Source: an uncultured Phascolarctobacterium sp.
GTDB lineage: Bacteria > Bacillota > Negativicutes > Acidaminococcales > Acidaminococcaceae
Direction: 5' to 3'
DNA length: 64,000 bases
NCBI GenBank assembly: GCA_900552005.1
Contig: URXU01000008.1
Span: 1-64,000 of the forward strand
The first letter of the stretch is position 1. Every line of letters begins with the position of its first letter. The notes beneath the pieces are model-generated. The model ran no database searches. It was not told where the DNA came from and saw nothing but the letters and a program-made list of their open reading frames with translations. The translations under genes were made by a program, and so were the position numbers. Positions 44,067 to 52,557 of the stretch are shown here, piece by piece.

Positions 44067-44690
44067 TTATTCCTCTCTGAACGGACAATTAATATTGCCG
44101 CAACTCATACATTTATTCCACGCGCAGATTGCATCTTCCGCCAGACCAATTACAGCAGTCACTGATTTGGACGGGACCATCATCATGCCATCCGTTAAAG
44201 TCAAACCTATTTTTCTGCTGCAGTCCGACAAGCTGAATAATTTGCTCTGCTCCCGTAAATCCCAGTCACCATAGCCAGGTGAAAAACGCGGGCGCTGCGC
44301 CAAATTCTGCACAGGCGCCTGCTGCTGTACTTCATCACAATAACTTTCAATTAAAGCAGCCGCTACCGCCTGTGCCGCCGCACCTTCCGCCACACTTTGC
44401 AAAGCCAGGCGGCGTATGGCGATATCTACCCTGCTGCCCAAAGTAGCAGCCAAAAGCAGCAGCTGACCGCAGCCACGCAGATGTCTGGCCAGATCTTGAG
44501 AATAAAACCTGACGCCGTTATCCAATTGCACGCCGTCATCATCCACCTTGCAGGCATACTTCTGCAGAATGTGCCGTGCCTGCACCTCATTGCGCAGCTT
44601 AAGATAAACAGTATCCACCAAAACCGAGGCTTCAGCGTCATCGCGCTTAGCTCCCAGGTACCTCATAGCTTCAGCTCTGTTGTATTTCAT
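44067..44690 (-). CDS. Methionine synthase reactivation-domain protein
   Basis: This 207-residue protein is a free-standing version of the MetH C-terminal AdoMet-binding domain, which re-methylates oxidised cobalamin. The conserved RFSPGYGDWDL (RxSPGY motif) and LTDGMMMVPSKSVTAVIG match that domain. The C-terminus adds CMSCGNINCPFRE, a three-cysteine cluster not found in full-length MetH that might bind metal or an Fe-S centre. It lies between metF (4-base overlap) and metH. Confidence 0.88.
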   Translation of the reverse strand: MKYNRAEAMRYLGAKRDDAEASVLVDTVYLKLRNEVQARHILQKYACKVDDDGVQLDNGVRFYSQDLARHLRGCGQLLLLAATLGSRVDIAIRRLALQSVAEGAAAQAVAAALIESYCDEVQQQAPVQNLAQRPRFSPGYGDWDLREQSKLFSLSDCSRKIGLTLTDGMMMVPSKSVTAVIGLAEDAICAWNKCMSCGNINCPFREE

Positions 44691-45541
44691 TGGGCAATCT
44701 CCGACAGATTATGCATAATACCGCCAATAATTTCCGGCTTGTTCATCGTGTAAATATGCACATTAGTAAAACCATTAGCCAGCAAATCAATAATCTGTCC
44801 CGTAGCATAAGCAATACCAGCCTGTTTAAGAGCTTCCGGCTTATCTGCAAATTTTTCCACAATAGCCCTGAACTGCGGCGGCAATTTCGTATCGCTCAGC
44901 TGGCAGATACGATTAATCTGCTTGGCATTGGTTACAGGCATAATGCCCGGCACTACAGGTACATTGATGCCTGCTGAAAGTAATCTGAACATATAGTTAT
45001 ACAGTACATTATTGTCAAAAATCATCTGGGTAACCAGAAAATCAACACCGGCATCAATCTTATATTTGGTATTTTCAATATCCCTGTCCAAAGCGCCTGA
45101 TTCCGGGTGTCCCTCCGGATACGCTGCACCGCCAATACAAAAATCACCCTGTTGCTTGATGAAGGCTGCCAAATCACTGGCATGGGCAAAAGCGCCTTCT
45201 ACCTGACCCTGAGGCCGGTCACCGCGCAGTGCCAGGATATTTTCAATACCGCAGCCCTGCAGCTGGCGCAGCACAGAAGCAATTTTCTCCGTATCCGATT
45301 GTACGCAGGTCAGATGCGCCAGTGCAGGAATGCCATTATCCTGCACAGCCTTGGCTACCGCTGCCGTATAGCCTACAGTAGAGCCACCGGCTCCGTAAGT
45401 AACACTCATGTAAGCAGGATGTACAGAGGCAATTTTTTCTACAATTTCCAGCGCATTCTGCAGTTCCGTTCCTTGTTTTGGCGGAAATAATTCGCAGGAA
45501 ATACAAATTTTTTCACTTTTCAATAAATCAATAATCTTCAT
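44687..45541 (-). CDS. metF: 5,10-methylenetetrahydrofolate reductase
   Basis: The 284-residue TIM-barrel flavoprotein makes 5-methyl-THF for MetH. It has CELFPPK, SVTYGAGGST, LTCVQSD and LRGDRP, plus FLVTQMIFDN and PGIMPVTNAKQI. Length is that of the bacterial ferredoxin- or NADH-dependent enzymes. It heads the operon; no SAM riboswitch or Met T-box is seen in the leader, only a simple promoter. Confidence 0.95.
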   Translation of the reverse strand: MKIIDLLKSEKICISCELFPPKQGTELQNALEIVEKIASVHPAYMSVTYGAGGSTVGYTAAVAKAVQDNGIPALAHLTCVQSDTEKIASVLRQLQGCGIENILALRGDRPQGQVEGAFAHASDLAAFIKQQGDFCIGGAAYPEGHPESGALDRDIENTKYKIDAGVDFLVTQMIFDNNVLYNYMFRLLSAGINVPVVPGIMPVTNAKQINRICQLSDTKLPPQFRAIVEKFADKPEALKQAGIAYATGQIIDLLANGFTNVHIYTMNKPEIIGGIMHNLSEIAQ

Positions 45542-45574
45542 TTTTCACCCTCGTTCTCTGAAACATTTCTAATA

Positions 45575-45603
45575 ATTCTATAAAAAATAGTATCTAAATG
45601 CAA
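45575..45603 (-). promoter_or_regulatory. Promoter of the metF operon
   Basis: TTGCAT (45598-45603), a 17-base spacer and TAGAAT (45575-45580) on the minus strand, about 35 bases before the metF ATG. Confidence 0.55.
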
Positions 45604-45650
45604 ATAAATTTAATTTAGAATCTTAAACACTCTTGTGGCTGATAAAAATG

Positions 45651-45688
45651 TTACACAAAAATAAAACGTCCGCCAGTCAGCGGACGTT
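45651..45688 (-). terminator. Terminator after tRNA-Ser
   Basis: AACGTCCGC and GCGGACGTT form a 9-bp stem with a 6-base loop, followed by TTATTTTTG on the minus strand. Confidence 0.9.
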
Positions 45689-45697
45689 AATTTACTA

Positions 45698-45788
45698 TGG
45701 CGGAGACGGTGGGATTCGAACCCACGTGCCGCGCAAACGGCAAACTGATTTCGAGTCAGCCTCGTTATGACCACTTCGATACGTCTCC
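45698..45788 (-). tRNA. tRNA-Ser(CGA)
   Basis: The 91-base gene has acceptor arms GGAGACG and CGTCTCC, discriminator G, an encoded CCA, a long variable arm, GGTTCGAATCC in the T arm and an anticodon loop CTCGAAA that gives CGA, reading UCG. Confidence 0.95.
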
Positions 45789-45810
45789 TTATAAAGCTGT
45801 AACATTTTTA

Positions 45811-46335
45811 TTATACAGGATTATCAGTTTTTTGCAAAGATGTTTGCTGCAATAATTCTTGTCTTTGCCTGCGTGCCGCTTTATTTTCGGCGCGCCGGCG
45901 TTTAAAAAACTCACGCATGACATGAGCGCATTCTTCTTCACAAACACCGCTGCATACTTCGGCCGTATGATTGAGACTGCTGTTAGTAAGAATATTGAAA
46001 ATAGATTCCACACCACCGGCCTTCACATCCGGACAGCCATAAACCACCCGGTCAATACGGCTGTTGACAATGGCGCCGCTGCACATGGGACAGGGCTCCA
46101 CAGTTACATACAGAGTGCAGCCGCTCAGCCGCCAGCGGCCCAACCTTTTGCAGGCTTCACGGATGACCATAATTTCTGCATGCGCCGTAGCATCATGCAA
46201 TATTTCTCTTTTATTATGAGCCGCAGCAATAATTTCACCATCATGAACCAAGACGGCGCCGATAGGTATTTCACCCTCGGCTGCTGCCATACGTGCCTGC
46301 TGCAAAGCAGCCTGCATGCAGTCATAATCATTCAT
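45811..46335 (-). CDS. tadA: tRNA-specific adenosine deaminase
   Basis: TadA makes inosine at the wobble base of tRNA-Arg(ACG). The 174-residue protein has the zinc/catalytic motifs TAHAEI and EPCPMCSGAI. The C-terminus ends in a basic tail rich in Arg and Lys. It starts at 46335 where ATGA overlaps the TGA of the ABC-F gene; a 12-codon longer frame is not supported by a site. tRNA-Ser follows directly. Confidence 0.94.
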   Translation of the reverse strand: MNDYDCMQAALQQARMAAAEGEIPIGAVLVHDGEIIAAAHNKREILHDATAHAEIMVIREACKRLGRWRLSGCTLYVTVEPCPMCSGAIVNSRIDRVVYGCPDVKAGGVESIFNILTNSSLNHTAEVCSGVCEEECAHVMREFFKRRRAENKAARRQRQELLQQTSLQKTDNPV

Positions 46336-48257
46336 TCCGCATCCTCCGCAGCTTCCATAAGCTGTTCCCATTTTTCCATAAGTTCTTCTATCTTCTTTTC
46401 ATACTGCTCATGCTCCTGAGCCATGGCCGCACTTTGAGCGGGATCAGCATGATTGGCGGGATCAGCCATCCGCTGCTCCAAAACCTTCATCATGGCTTCC
46501 TGCTCTCTGATGCTTAATTCAATTTTAGGCAAAAGCCTTGCGGCTTCTTCCGGACTGCAGCGATGCTTCTTCTCGGTTTTTTTAGCCGCCGGCGCCTGCT
46601 GCGGCACTGCCTCAGTCTTTTTGGCCGCAGCAGGAATTTCTACTGCAGCTTCTTCCCTGGCAGCAGCCATCCTGGCTTTTTCCGCCAGATAAAATTCATA
46701 ATTGCCTTTATAATCTTTCAACTGCTGGTCTTCAATTTCCCAGATTCTGCCGGCTACCTCATTGACAAAATAACGGTCATGGCTGACTACCAGAACAGTA
46801 CCGTCAAACGCAGTTAAAGCGGCTTCTACCGTTTCCCTGGCCATAATATCAAGGTGGTTGGTAGGTTCGTCAAGTACCAGGCAGTTGGCTCCATCAAGAA
46901 CTAATTTTAATAAGACCAAGCGCGCTTTCTGTCCGCCGCTTAAAGTACCTATCTGTTTAAACACATCATCACCGTGAAATAACATGCCGCCTAATAAGGA
47001 ACGGGTTCGTTCCTCCGTAAATCCATATTCAATCACGAAATTTTCCAGCAGGGTCTGCTCAGGCCGCAGTCGCTCATAACTTTGGGAAAAATAACCGATT
47101 TGCACACGATTACCTATTTTAGCCTTGCCCTTCAGCGGCTGGATTTCACCTAAGATTGTTTTCAGCAGCGTGGTCTTGCCCGTACCGTTTGCTCCTAACA
47201 GAGCAGCTTTTTCACCGCGCCGCAGCGTCAGATTAATGCCCTTGGCAAGCACTTTATCACCATAGCCGATCGTCAGGTCTTCCATAATCAGCACCCGGTC
47301 GGCACATTCGGCGGCCGGCGGCAGTCTGAGTTCAAATTCTTCATTTTTCACAGGCGCTTCCATGCGTTCCAGCCTGTTCAGCTGCGATTGCCTGCCGCGC
47401 GCCATCTTGCTTTTAATGCCGGCCTTAAAGCGGCGTATATAGGCCTCTGTACGGGAAATGTAATCCTGCTGCGCCGCATAAGCGGCTTCTAAAGTTGCGG
47501 TCTGCACTGCTTTTTGCTCTAAATAACGGGAATAATTGCCTTTAAAAGATTGCAGATGACCGCCTTCCATTTCCAAAATCCTCACTGCAACATTATCCAA
47601 GAAGGCACGGTCATGGCTGACTACCAGCAATCCGCCTTTAAATTCCCGCAGATAATTTTCCAGCCATTGCGTCATAACAATATCCAAATGATTGGTCGGT
47701 TCGTCCAAAATCATAAAATCAGGATTGCGTACCAGCGCAGCAGCCAGCATCAGTCTGGTTTTCTGACCCCCGCTTAAGGTTGCCGCATCCTGCTGCCACC
47801 AGATTTCCGTATAGCCTAAACCAATAAGAACTCTTTTAATTCTGTTTTCATAATTATAGCCATCCAAATATTCATATCGTTTAGTCACGCGGGCATATTC
47901 TTCCAGCAGCGCATCTACCTGCTGCGCGTCAGCTGCGGCCGATTCCGCTTCCAAACTGCTGATATGTTCTCGCAGGCTTAAAATCTCCGGACAGCTCTGC
48001 AGCATAAATTCCCAGATTGTACCGCAAATATCCGTAAAGCCCTGCTGTACGTAACCGATACTGATGCCCTGTTCAAACTTAATACTGCCGCTGTCAATAT
48101 ATGACGGATCAAGCAGGCAGCGCAGCAAAGTTGTCTTGCCGCTGCCATTGACGCCCACAAGACCTATATGTTCACCTTTTTCCACCATGAAGCTGACGTC
48201 CTTAAAAATATCATGAACGCCAAAGCTTTTGGCAATTTTATCAACTACAAGCTGCAT
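46332..48257 (-). CDS. ABC-F family ribosome-associated ATPase
   Basis: The 641-residue protein has two ABC ATPase domains in one chain and no membrane segments: GVNGSGKTT with LSGGQKTRLMLAAA, then GANGTGKTT with LSGGQKARLVLLKL, each followed by DEPTNHLD. A basic interdomain linker and a C-terminal coiled-coil extension (about 560-641, Glu/Ala/Lys-rich) resemble the YdiF/Uup group. ABC-F proteins rescue or tune ribosomes, and some protect against antibiotics; which applies here is unknown. Confidence 0.92.
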   Translation of the reverse strand: MQLVVDKIAKSFGVHDIFKDVSFMVEKGEHIGLVGVNGSGKTTLLRCLLDPSYIDSGSIKFEQGISIGYVQQGFTDICGTIWEFMLQSCPEILSLREHISSLEAESAAADAQQVDALLEEYARVTKRYEYLDGYNYENRIKRVLIGLGYTEIWWQQDAATLSGGQKTRLMLAAALVRNPDFMILDEPTNHLDIVMTQWLENYLREFKGGLLVVSHDRAFLDNVAVRILEMEGGHLQSFKGNYSRYLEQKAVQTATLEAAYAAQQDYISRTEAYIRRFKAGIKSKMARGRQSQLNRLERMEAPVKNEEFELRLPPAAECADRVLIMEDLTIGYGDKVLAKGINLTLRRGEKAALLGANGTGKTTLLKTILGEIQPLKGKAKIGNRVQIGYFSQSYERLRPEQTLLENFVIEYGFTEERTRSLLGGMLFHGDDVFKQIGTLSGGQKARLVLLKLVLDGANCLVLDEPTNHLDIMARETVEAALTAFDGTVLVVSHDRYFVNEVAGRIWEIEDQQLKDYKGNYEFYLAEKARMAAAREEAAVEIPAAAKKTEAVPQQAPAAKKTEKKHRCSPEEAARLLPKIELSIREQEAMMKVLEQRMADPANHADPAQSAAMAQEHEQYEKKIEELMEKWEQLMEAAEDAE

Positions 48258-48314
48258 CTTTCTATCCTCTGCATAATTTATTTCTAAAATAATATTTTAA
48301 CAGAAAAATCAGTC

Positions 48315-48348
48315 AAAAGCAAAAGGCAGCCCGCATACAGGCTGCCTT
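48315..48348 (-). terminator. Terminator after galE
   Basis: AAGGCAGCC and GGCTGCCTT form a 9-bp stem with an 8-base loop, followed by TTGCTTTTG on the minus strand. Confidence 0.82.
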
Positions 48349-48362
48349 CATTATTAATCTCA

Positions 48363-49352
48363 TTAACCTTCATAACCGTGAGGATGCTGCTGATGCCACT
48401 GCCAGGCCGTACTGATTACTTCCTGCACACTGCTGTGTTCAGGCACCCAGCCCAGCTCCTGGCGGATTTTGGCAGAGGAAGCAATGAGCACGGCAGGATC
48501 TCCGGCACGCCGTTCTTCCTCAACTACGGTAAAGTCTACACCGGTAACCTTTTTGGCGCTGTCGATAATCTGGCGTACGCTGAACCCGTTTTCACTGCCC
48601 AGATTATAGACGCGGCTGGCGCCGCCCCGCATTAAATGCTGCAAAGACAAAACATGCGCTTTGGCTAAATCACACACATGAATATAATCACGTACACAAG
48701 TGCCATCTGCCGTCGGATAATCAGTACCGAACACCGCTACCTGGCTGCGGACTCCCTGCGCCGTTTTAAGTACCAAAGGAATCAAATGACTTTCCGGATT
48801 ATGATCTTCACCAATTTTACCGCTTAATGAAGCACCGGCCGCATTGAAATAACGTAAAGCCACATATCTCATTTCATAAGCCATGTCATAATCAGCCAGC
48901 ATTTTTTCAATCATCAGTTTCGTGCGTCCGTAAACATTGGTCGGATTCAACCGGCTGTTTTCATTTATGGGCACCTGTTCCGGTTCTCCGTACACAGCCG
49001 CCGTAGAAGAAAATACCATTCTGTCCACACCAGCGCCGCGCATGGCTTCCAGCAAATGCAGGGACCCTTCAACATTATTAAAATAATATTTTGCCGGATT
49101 TTCCATAGATTCGCCTACCAGACTGCTGGCCGCAAAATGCATGACGGCATCAATATTAAATTGCTCCATAATGTGCCTGGTAAAAGTGACATCATGGATA
49201 TCTCCTTCAACCAGCTGTACATCCTCAGGTACGGCAGCTGCGTGTCCTGTGGATAAATTATCATAAACAATGGGGGTAAAGCCGCTTTTTCGCAGTTCTT
49301 CAACAACATGTGAACCAATATAACCGGCGCCGCCCATAACAAGTATATTCAT
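48363..49352 (-). CDS. galE: UDP-glucose 4-epimerase
   Basis: The 329-residue short-chain dehydrogenase-fold enzyme interconverts UDP-glucose and UDP-galactose. It has GGAGYIGSH (7-15), the catalytic YGRTK (Tyr-x-x-x-Lys) and LRYFNAAGA. It is the third gene of a sugar-nucleotide operon that feeds surface polysaccharide or lipopolysaccharide. Confidence 0.96.
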   Translation of the reverse strand: MNILVMGGAGYIGSHVVEELRKSGFTPIVYDNLSTGHAAAVPEDVQLVEGDIHDVTFTRHIMEQFNIDAVMHFAASSLVGESMENPAKYYFNNVEGSLHLLEAMRGAGVDRMVFSSTAAVYGEPEQVPINENSRLNPTNVYGRTKLMIEKMLADYDMAYEMRYVALRYFNAAGASLSGKIGEDHNPESHLIPLVLKTAQGVRSQVAVFGTDYPTADGTCVRDYIHVCDLAKAHVLSLQHLMRGGASRVYNLGSENGFSVRQIIDSAKKVTGVDFTVVEEERRAGDPAVLIASSAKIRQELGWVPEHSSVQEVISTAWQWHQQHPHGYEG

Positions 49353-49376
49353 ATTAACGCCTCTTGCTTTATTAAT

Positions 49377-50261
49377 TTATCTGGCACTTTCCTGTGCCAC
49401 AATATTCTGCAGATAGTGCAGAAATTTTTCACGCAGATCCGGACGTTTCAGCGCCATTTCCACCGTAGCTTCCAAAAAGCCCTGCTTGTCGCCTACATCA
49501 TAACGGCGGCCTTCAAAATTATAAGCATACATGGGCTGCTCGCCGGCCAATACTTTCAGAGCATCGGTTAACTGAATTTCATTACCGCGCCCCGGAGCGG
49601 TTTTTTCCAAAATCGGGAAAATTTCCGGATTTATAATATAGCGTCCCAAAACAGCCAATCTTGACGGCGCTTCCTCAGCTGAAGGCTTTTCTACCATATC
49701 ATGAACAGCAAAAGTGCGCGGCTCTTTAGTAGGCTGCGCATCAACAATACCGTATGCGGAAACTTTCTCCTGCGGAACCTCCTGTACTCCCAAAACGCTG
49801 GCGCCGGTGCGCTCATAAACATCTATCAGTTGTTTTAATGCCGGTACCCTGCTGTCAACCACATCGTCTCCCAGCAGCACGGCAAAAGGCTCATCACCGA
49901 TAAACTGCTGCGCGCATAATATTGCGTGCCCCAGACCGCGTGGCTCTTTTTGACGAATATAATGGATGCGGATATCAGAAATTTTTCTGACCATTTCCAG
50001 CTCTTTAGTCTTCCTGCTGGCCTCCAGATTCAGTTCCAGCTCAATGCTGCGATCAAAATGGTCTTCAATGGCGCGCTTGCTGCGGCCGGTAATAATAAGA
50101 ATATCTTCAATACCGGACGCCAACGCTTCTTCAATAATATATTGAATGGTCGGTTTATCAACTATGGGCAGCATTTCTTTCGGCGTAGCTTTAGTGGCCG
50201 GTAAAAAACGGGTTCCAAGTCCAGCCGCAGGAATAACTGCTTTTCTTACTTTTTTAATCAT
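49377..50261 (-). CDS. galU: UTP-glucose-1-phosphate uridylyltransferase
   Basis: The 294-residue enzyme makes UDP-glucose. It has [20 protein letters not shown] (12-31) at the nucleotide loop, [13 protein letters not shown] and LLGDDVV. The C-terminal part is normal. It supplies the substrate for galE immediately downstream. Confidence 0.97.
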   Translation of the reverse strand: MIKKVRKAVIPAAGLGTRFLPATKATPKEMLPIVDKPTIQYIIEEALASGIEDILIITGRSKRAIEDHFDRSIELELNLEASRKTKELEMVRKISDIRIHYIRQKEPRGLGHAILCAQQFIGDEPFAVLLGDDVVDSRVPALKQLIDVYERTGASVLGVQEVPQEKVSAYGIVDAQPTKEPRTFAVHDMVEKPSAEEAPSRLAVLGRYIINPEIFPILEKTAPGRGNEIQLTDALKVLAGEQPMYAYNFEGRRYDVGDKQGFLEATVEMALKRPDLREKFLHYLQNIVAQESAR

Positions 50262-50288
50262 ACTTCTGTTCGTCTCCTTGAAAATCTC

Positions 50289-51656
50289 TTAGGCTTCCTC
50301 GCCGCCGATAACAGCAAGAATTTCTTTAGTTTTTGCTGCCAACAGTTCTGTATCACCCTTAGTTTCTACATTCAGGCGCATTACCGGTTCCGTATTGGAG
50401 GTTCTGACATTAAAACGCCAATCTGCATATGCTACGCTGAGCCCGTCTAAATGATCCTGCTCACCATCAGCATATTTACGTCCCAGTTCAGCCAAAATTT
50501 CCGGCGCATTGTTTACTTTACGGTTAATCTCTCCGCTGCACGGGAAAAGTTTTACTCTTTCGGCAACCAGTTCAGATAATTTTTTACCGCTGCGGCACAT
50601 TAATTCCGCTACCAGCAGCCACGGAATCATGCCGCTGTCACAATAGGAAAAATCACGGAAATAGTGATGCGCCGACATTTCGCCGCCATAAAGAACACCA
50701 TTAGCACGCATACATTCTTTCATAAAAGCATGTCCGCTCTTGCAGCGCACGGGCACGCCGCCGTCGCGCTCCAAAATAGCTTCCGTATTCCAGGTAAGAC
50801 GCGGATCATACATAATCTTAGCTCCGGGCTCTTTTTTCAGAAATACTTCGGCCAACAGGCCTACAATATAGTAGCCTTCAATAAAATCAGCCTGTTCATC
50901 AAATAAAAAGCATCTGTCAAAATCGCCGTCCCAGGCAATGCCTAAGTCAGCATGTTCTTTACGTACCACGGCAGCCGTTGCTTCACGGTTAGGCAAAAGC
51001 AAAGGATTGGGTACGCCGTTGGGAAAATTACCGTCCGGTGTTTCATTAATCGTGATAAATTCAAAAGGCAGATGTTTAGCCAGTTCCTGCAAAATCGGTC
51101 CTGCTCCGCCATTGCCGGGATTGGCCACAATTTTCAGCGGCTTTAATACCTCTCTGTCCACATAGGTCAATAAATGTTCGATGTAGTCCGGCATAATATC
51201 AACCTTTTCCACGGTTCCCATAGTTTTGCCGGCAACCAGGCAATGAGTAAAGTTGGCCGCAGCAGCCATAGCGCCTATTTCTTTTAATCCTGTATCAGCG
51301 GACACGGGACGCGCGCCTTTGCGCACCAGCTTCATGCCGTTATATTCCTTAGGATTATGGCTGGCAGTAACCATAATACCTCCGTCAGCATTTAAATGCG
51401 CCGTAGCAAAATAAATCATTTCCGTACCGCACTGACCGATATCCAATACTTTGGTACCGCCATGACGAAGCCCTTCTGTTAAGGCATCAACCAGACTACG
51501 GCCGCTGAGACGAATATCATGACCCACTACGACTGTTTCTGCCGCAAACATAGCAGAAAAAATACGGCCTACCCTGTAAGCCAGTTCTTCATTGACTTCT
51601 TCCGGATAAACGCCGCGCACATCATAAGCCTTAAAAGCTTTATTGGTTATTTCCAT
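50289..51656 (-). CDS. Phosphomannomutase/phosphoglucomutase
   Basis: The 455-residue protein is an alpha-D-phosphohexomutase of the AlgC/ManB type: active-site serine in TASHNPKEYNG, the metal loop WDGDFDRCF, the sugar loop GGEMSAHHYF and the phosphate loop RTSNTEPVMR. It makes glucose-1-P or mannose-1-P, feeding galU. It heads the galU-galE operon. Confidence 0.93.
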   Translation of the reverse strand: MEITNKAFKAYDVRGVYPEEVNEELAYRVGRIFSAMFAAETVVVGHDIRLSGRSLVDALTEGLRHGGTKVLDIGQCGTEMIYFATAHLNADGGIMVTASHNPKEYNGMKLVRKGARPVSADTGLKEIGAMAAAANFTHCLVAGKTMGTVEKVDIMPDYIEHLLTYVDREVLKPLKIVANPGNGGAGPILQELAKHLPFEFITINETPDGNFPNGVPNPLLLPNREATAAVVRKEHADLGIAWDGDFDRCFLFDEQADFIEGYYIVGLLAEVFLKKEPGAKIMYDPRLTWNTEAILERDGGVPVRCKSGHAFMKECMRANGVLYGGEMSAHHYFRDFSYCDSGMIPWLLVAELMCRSGKKLSELVAERVKLFPCSGEINRKVNNAPEILAELGRKYADGEQDHLDGLSVAYADWRFNVRTSNTEPVMRLNVETKGDTELLAAKTKEILAVIGGEEA

Positions 51657-51730
51657 TATTTTAACGCTCCCTTACCACCTGAAATAAAATGCAGTCTGAT
51701 ACTTATCATAAAATAATATTCGCCCAAGAT

Positions 51731-51767
51731 AAAAAAAATCCTGCCGGCAGAAAACTCTGCGGCAGGA
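51731..51767 (-). terminator. Terminator after the Septu-like pair
   Basis: On the minus strand TCCTGCCG-CAGA pairs with TCTG-CCGGCAGGA (one bulge) and is followed by eight T. Confidence 0.92.
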
Positions 51768-51777
51768 GAAAACCGTT

Positions 51778-52557
51778 TCAAATTCTGTAATTTCTGGCAG
51801 CCAGCACTCTTTCCGCAGCATCCCCAAGATACCAGCGGATAACTGTAAAAAAAGGTGCTGTCCTGCCGCATTCGTCAGGAAGCAGCAGAGTTTCCGCCAG
51901 TTCCTGCAAAATATCATCAAGCTCCACGCCATTTTCTACATTCAAAGAAATTTCATCTTCCAGAGCCTGAATGGCTACTTTACGCATTCGCATTAACCGC
52001 GGCGCGTTAAGATTCAGTTCCTTGATGGTATTTTTAGCTTTTTTGCGCAGCCTTTCCGGACAGCTTGCTTCATCTACATACATTCTGCCCGTATGCTCCG
52101 CATAACGAAATAACCGGTGCTCTGCCGGAATCTGGCTGGGATTTAAAATGCGCCTGGTAATTTCCTTGCCGCCTTTAGGCACATCACAGCTGCGGTCCTT
52201 TTTGTAATTGGAAAAACGCCACTGAGGATTAGGTACATCCGGCTGACTGCCGCCATGACATACCCCCAACAGATTTTTCCAATCAAGATGATAATTATGC
52301 TGCTCCTCGTTAGTACCTGCCTTCGGATAAAAATGCTCTACCCGAAAATCATCTACCTCATTTTCATTTTCAGCAAATTTGATACCAATTTCACAATAAG
52401 CGCATAAGCCATGCTGATCCTCCAAAATAGCCTTTTTGACCTCTTTATAACCTTTACGGCAGCGGCGGCGAAAATGTTCCCAAATCTCATCCGGATACAT
52501 GGTGCGGTATTGTTTCAGCAGTTCCGGCTCCTGCAGCCGTTTGAATATACGTTTCAT
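51778..52557 (-). CDS. ptuB: HNH endonuclease, PtuB-like (TIGR02646 type)
   Basis: The 259-residue protein has a zinc-linked HNH fold: CAYC (52-55), VEHFYPK with His75, and WKNLLGVCHGG with Asn95, Cys100 and His101. This arrangement, and its gene position directly after a RecF-like ATPase (4-base ATGA overlap), is that of PtuB in Septu phage-defence systems and in retron-associated pairs. It would be the nuclease effector. A strong terminator follows. Confidence 0.82.
   Translation of the reverse strand: MKRIFKRLQEPELLKQYRTMYPDEIWEHFRRRCRKGYKEVKKAILEDQHGLCAYCEIGIKFAENENEVDDFRVEHFYPKAGTNEEQHNYHLDWKNLLGVCHGGSQPDVPNPQWRFSNYKKDRSCDVPKGGKEITRRILNPSQIPAEHRLFRYAEHTGRMYVDEASCPERLRKKAKNTIKELNLNAPRLMRMRKVAIQALEDEISLNVENGVELDDILQELAETLLLPDECGRTAPFFTVIRWYLGDAAERVLAARNYRI

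Noticed and set aside
45542..45697. Possible SAM riboswitch or Met T-box before metF
   Set aside because: No SAM-I core or T-box motif is present; only a promoter and the tRNA-Ser terminator.
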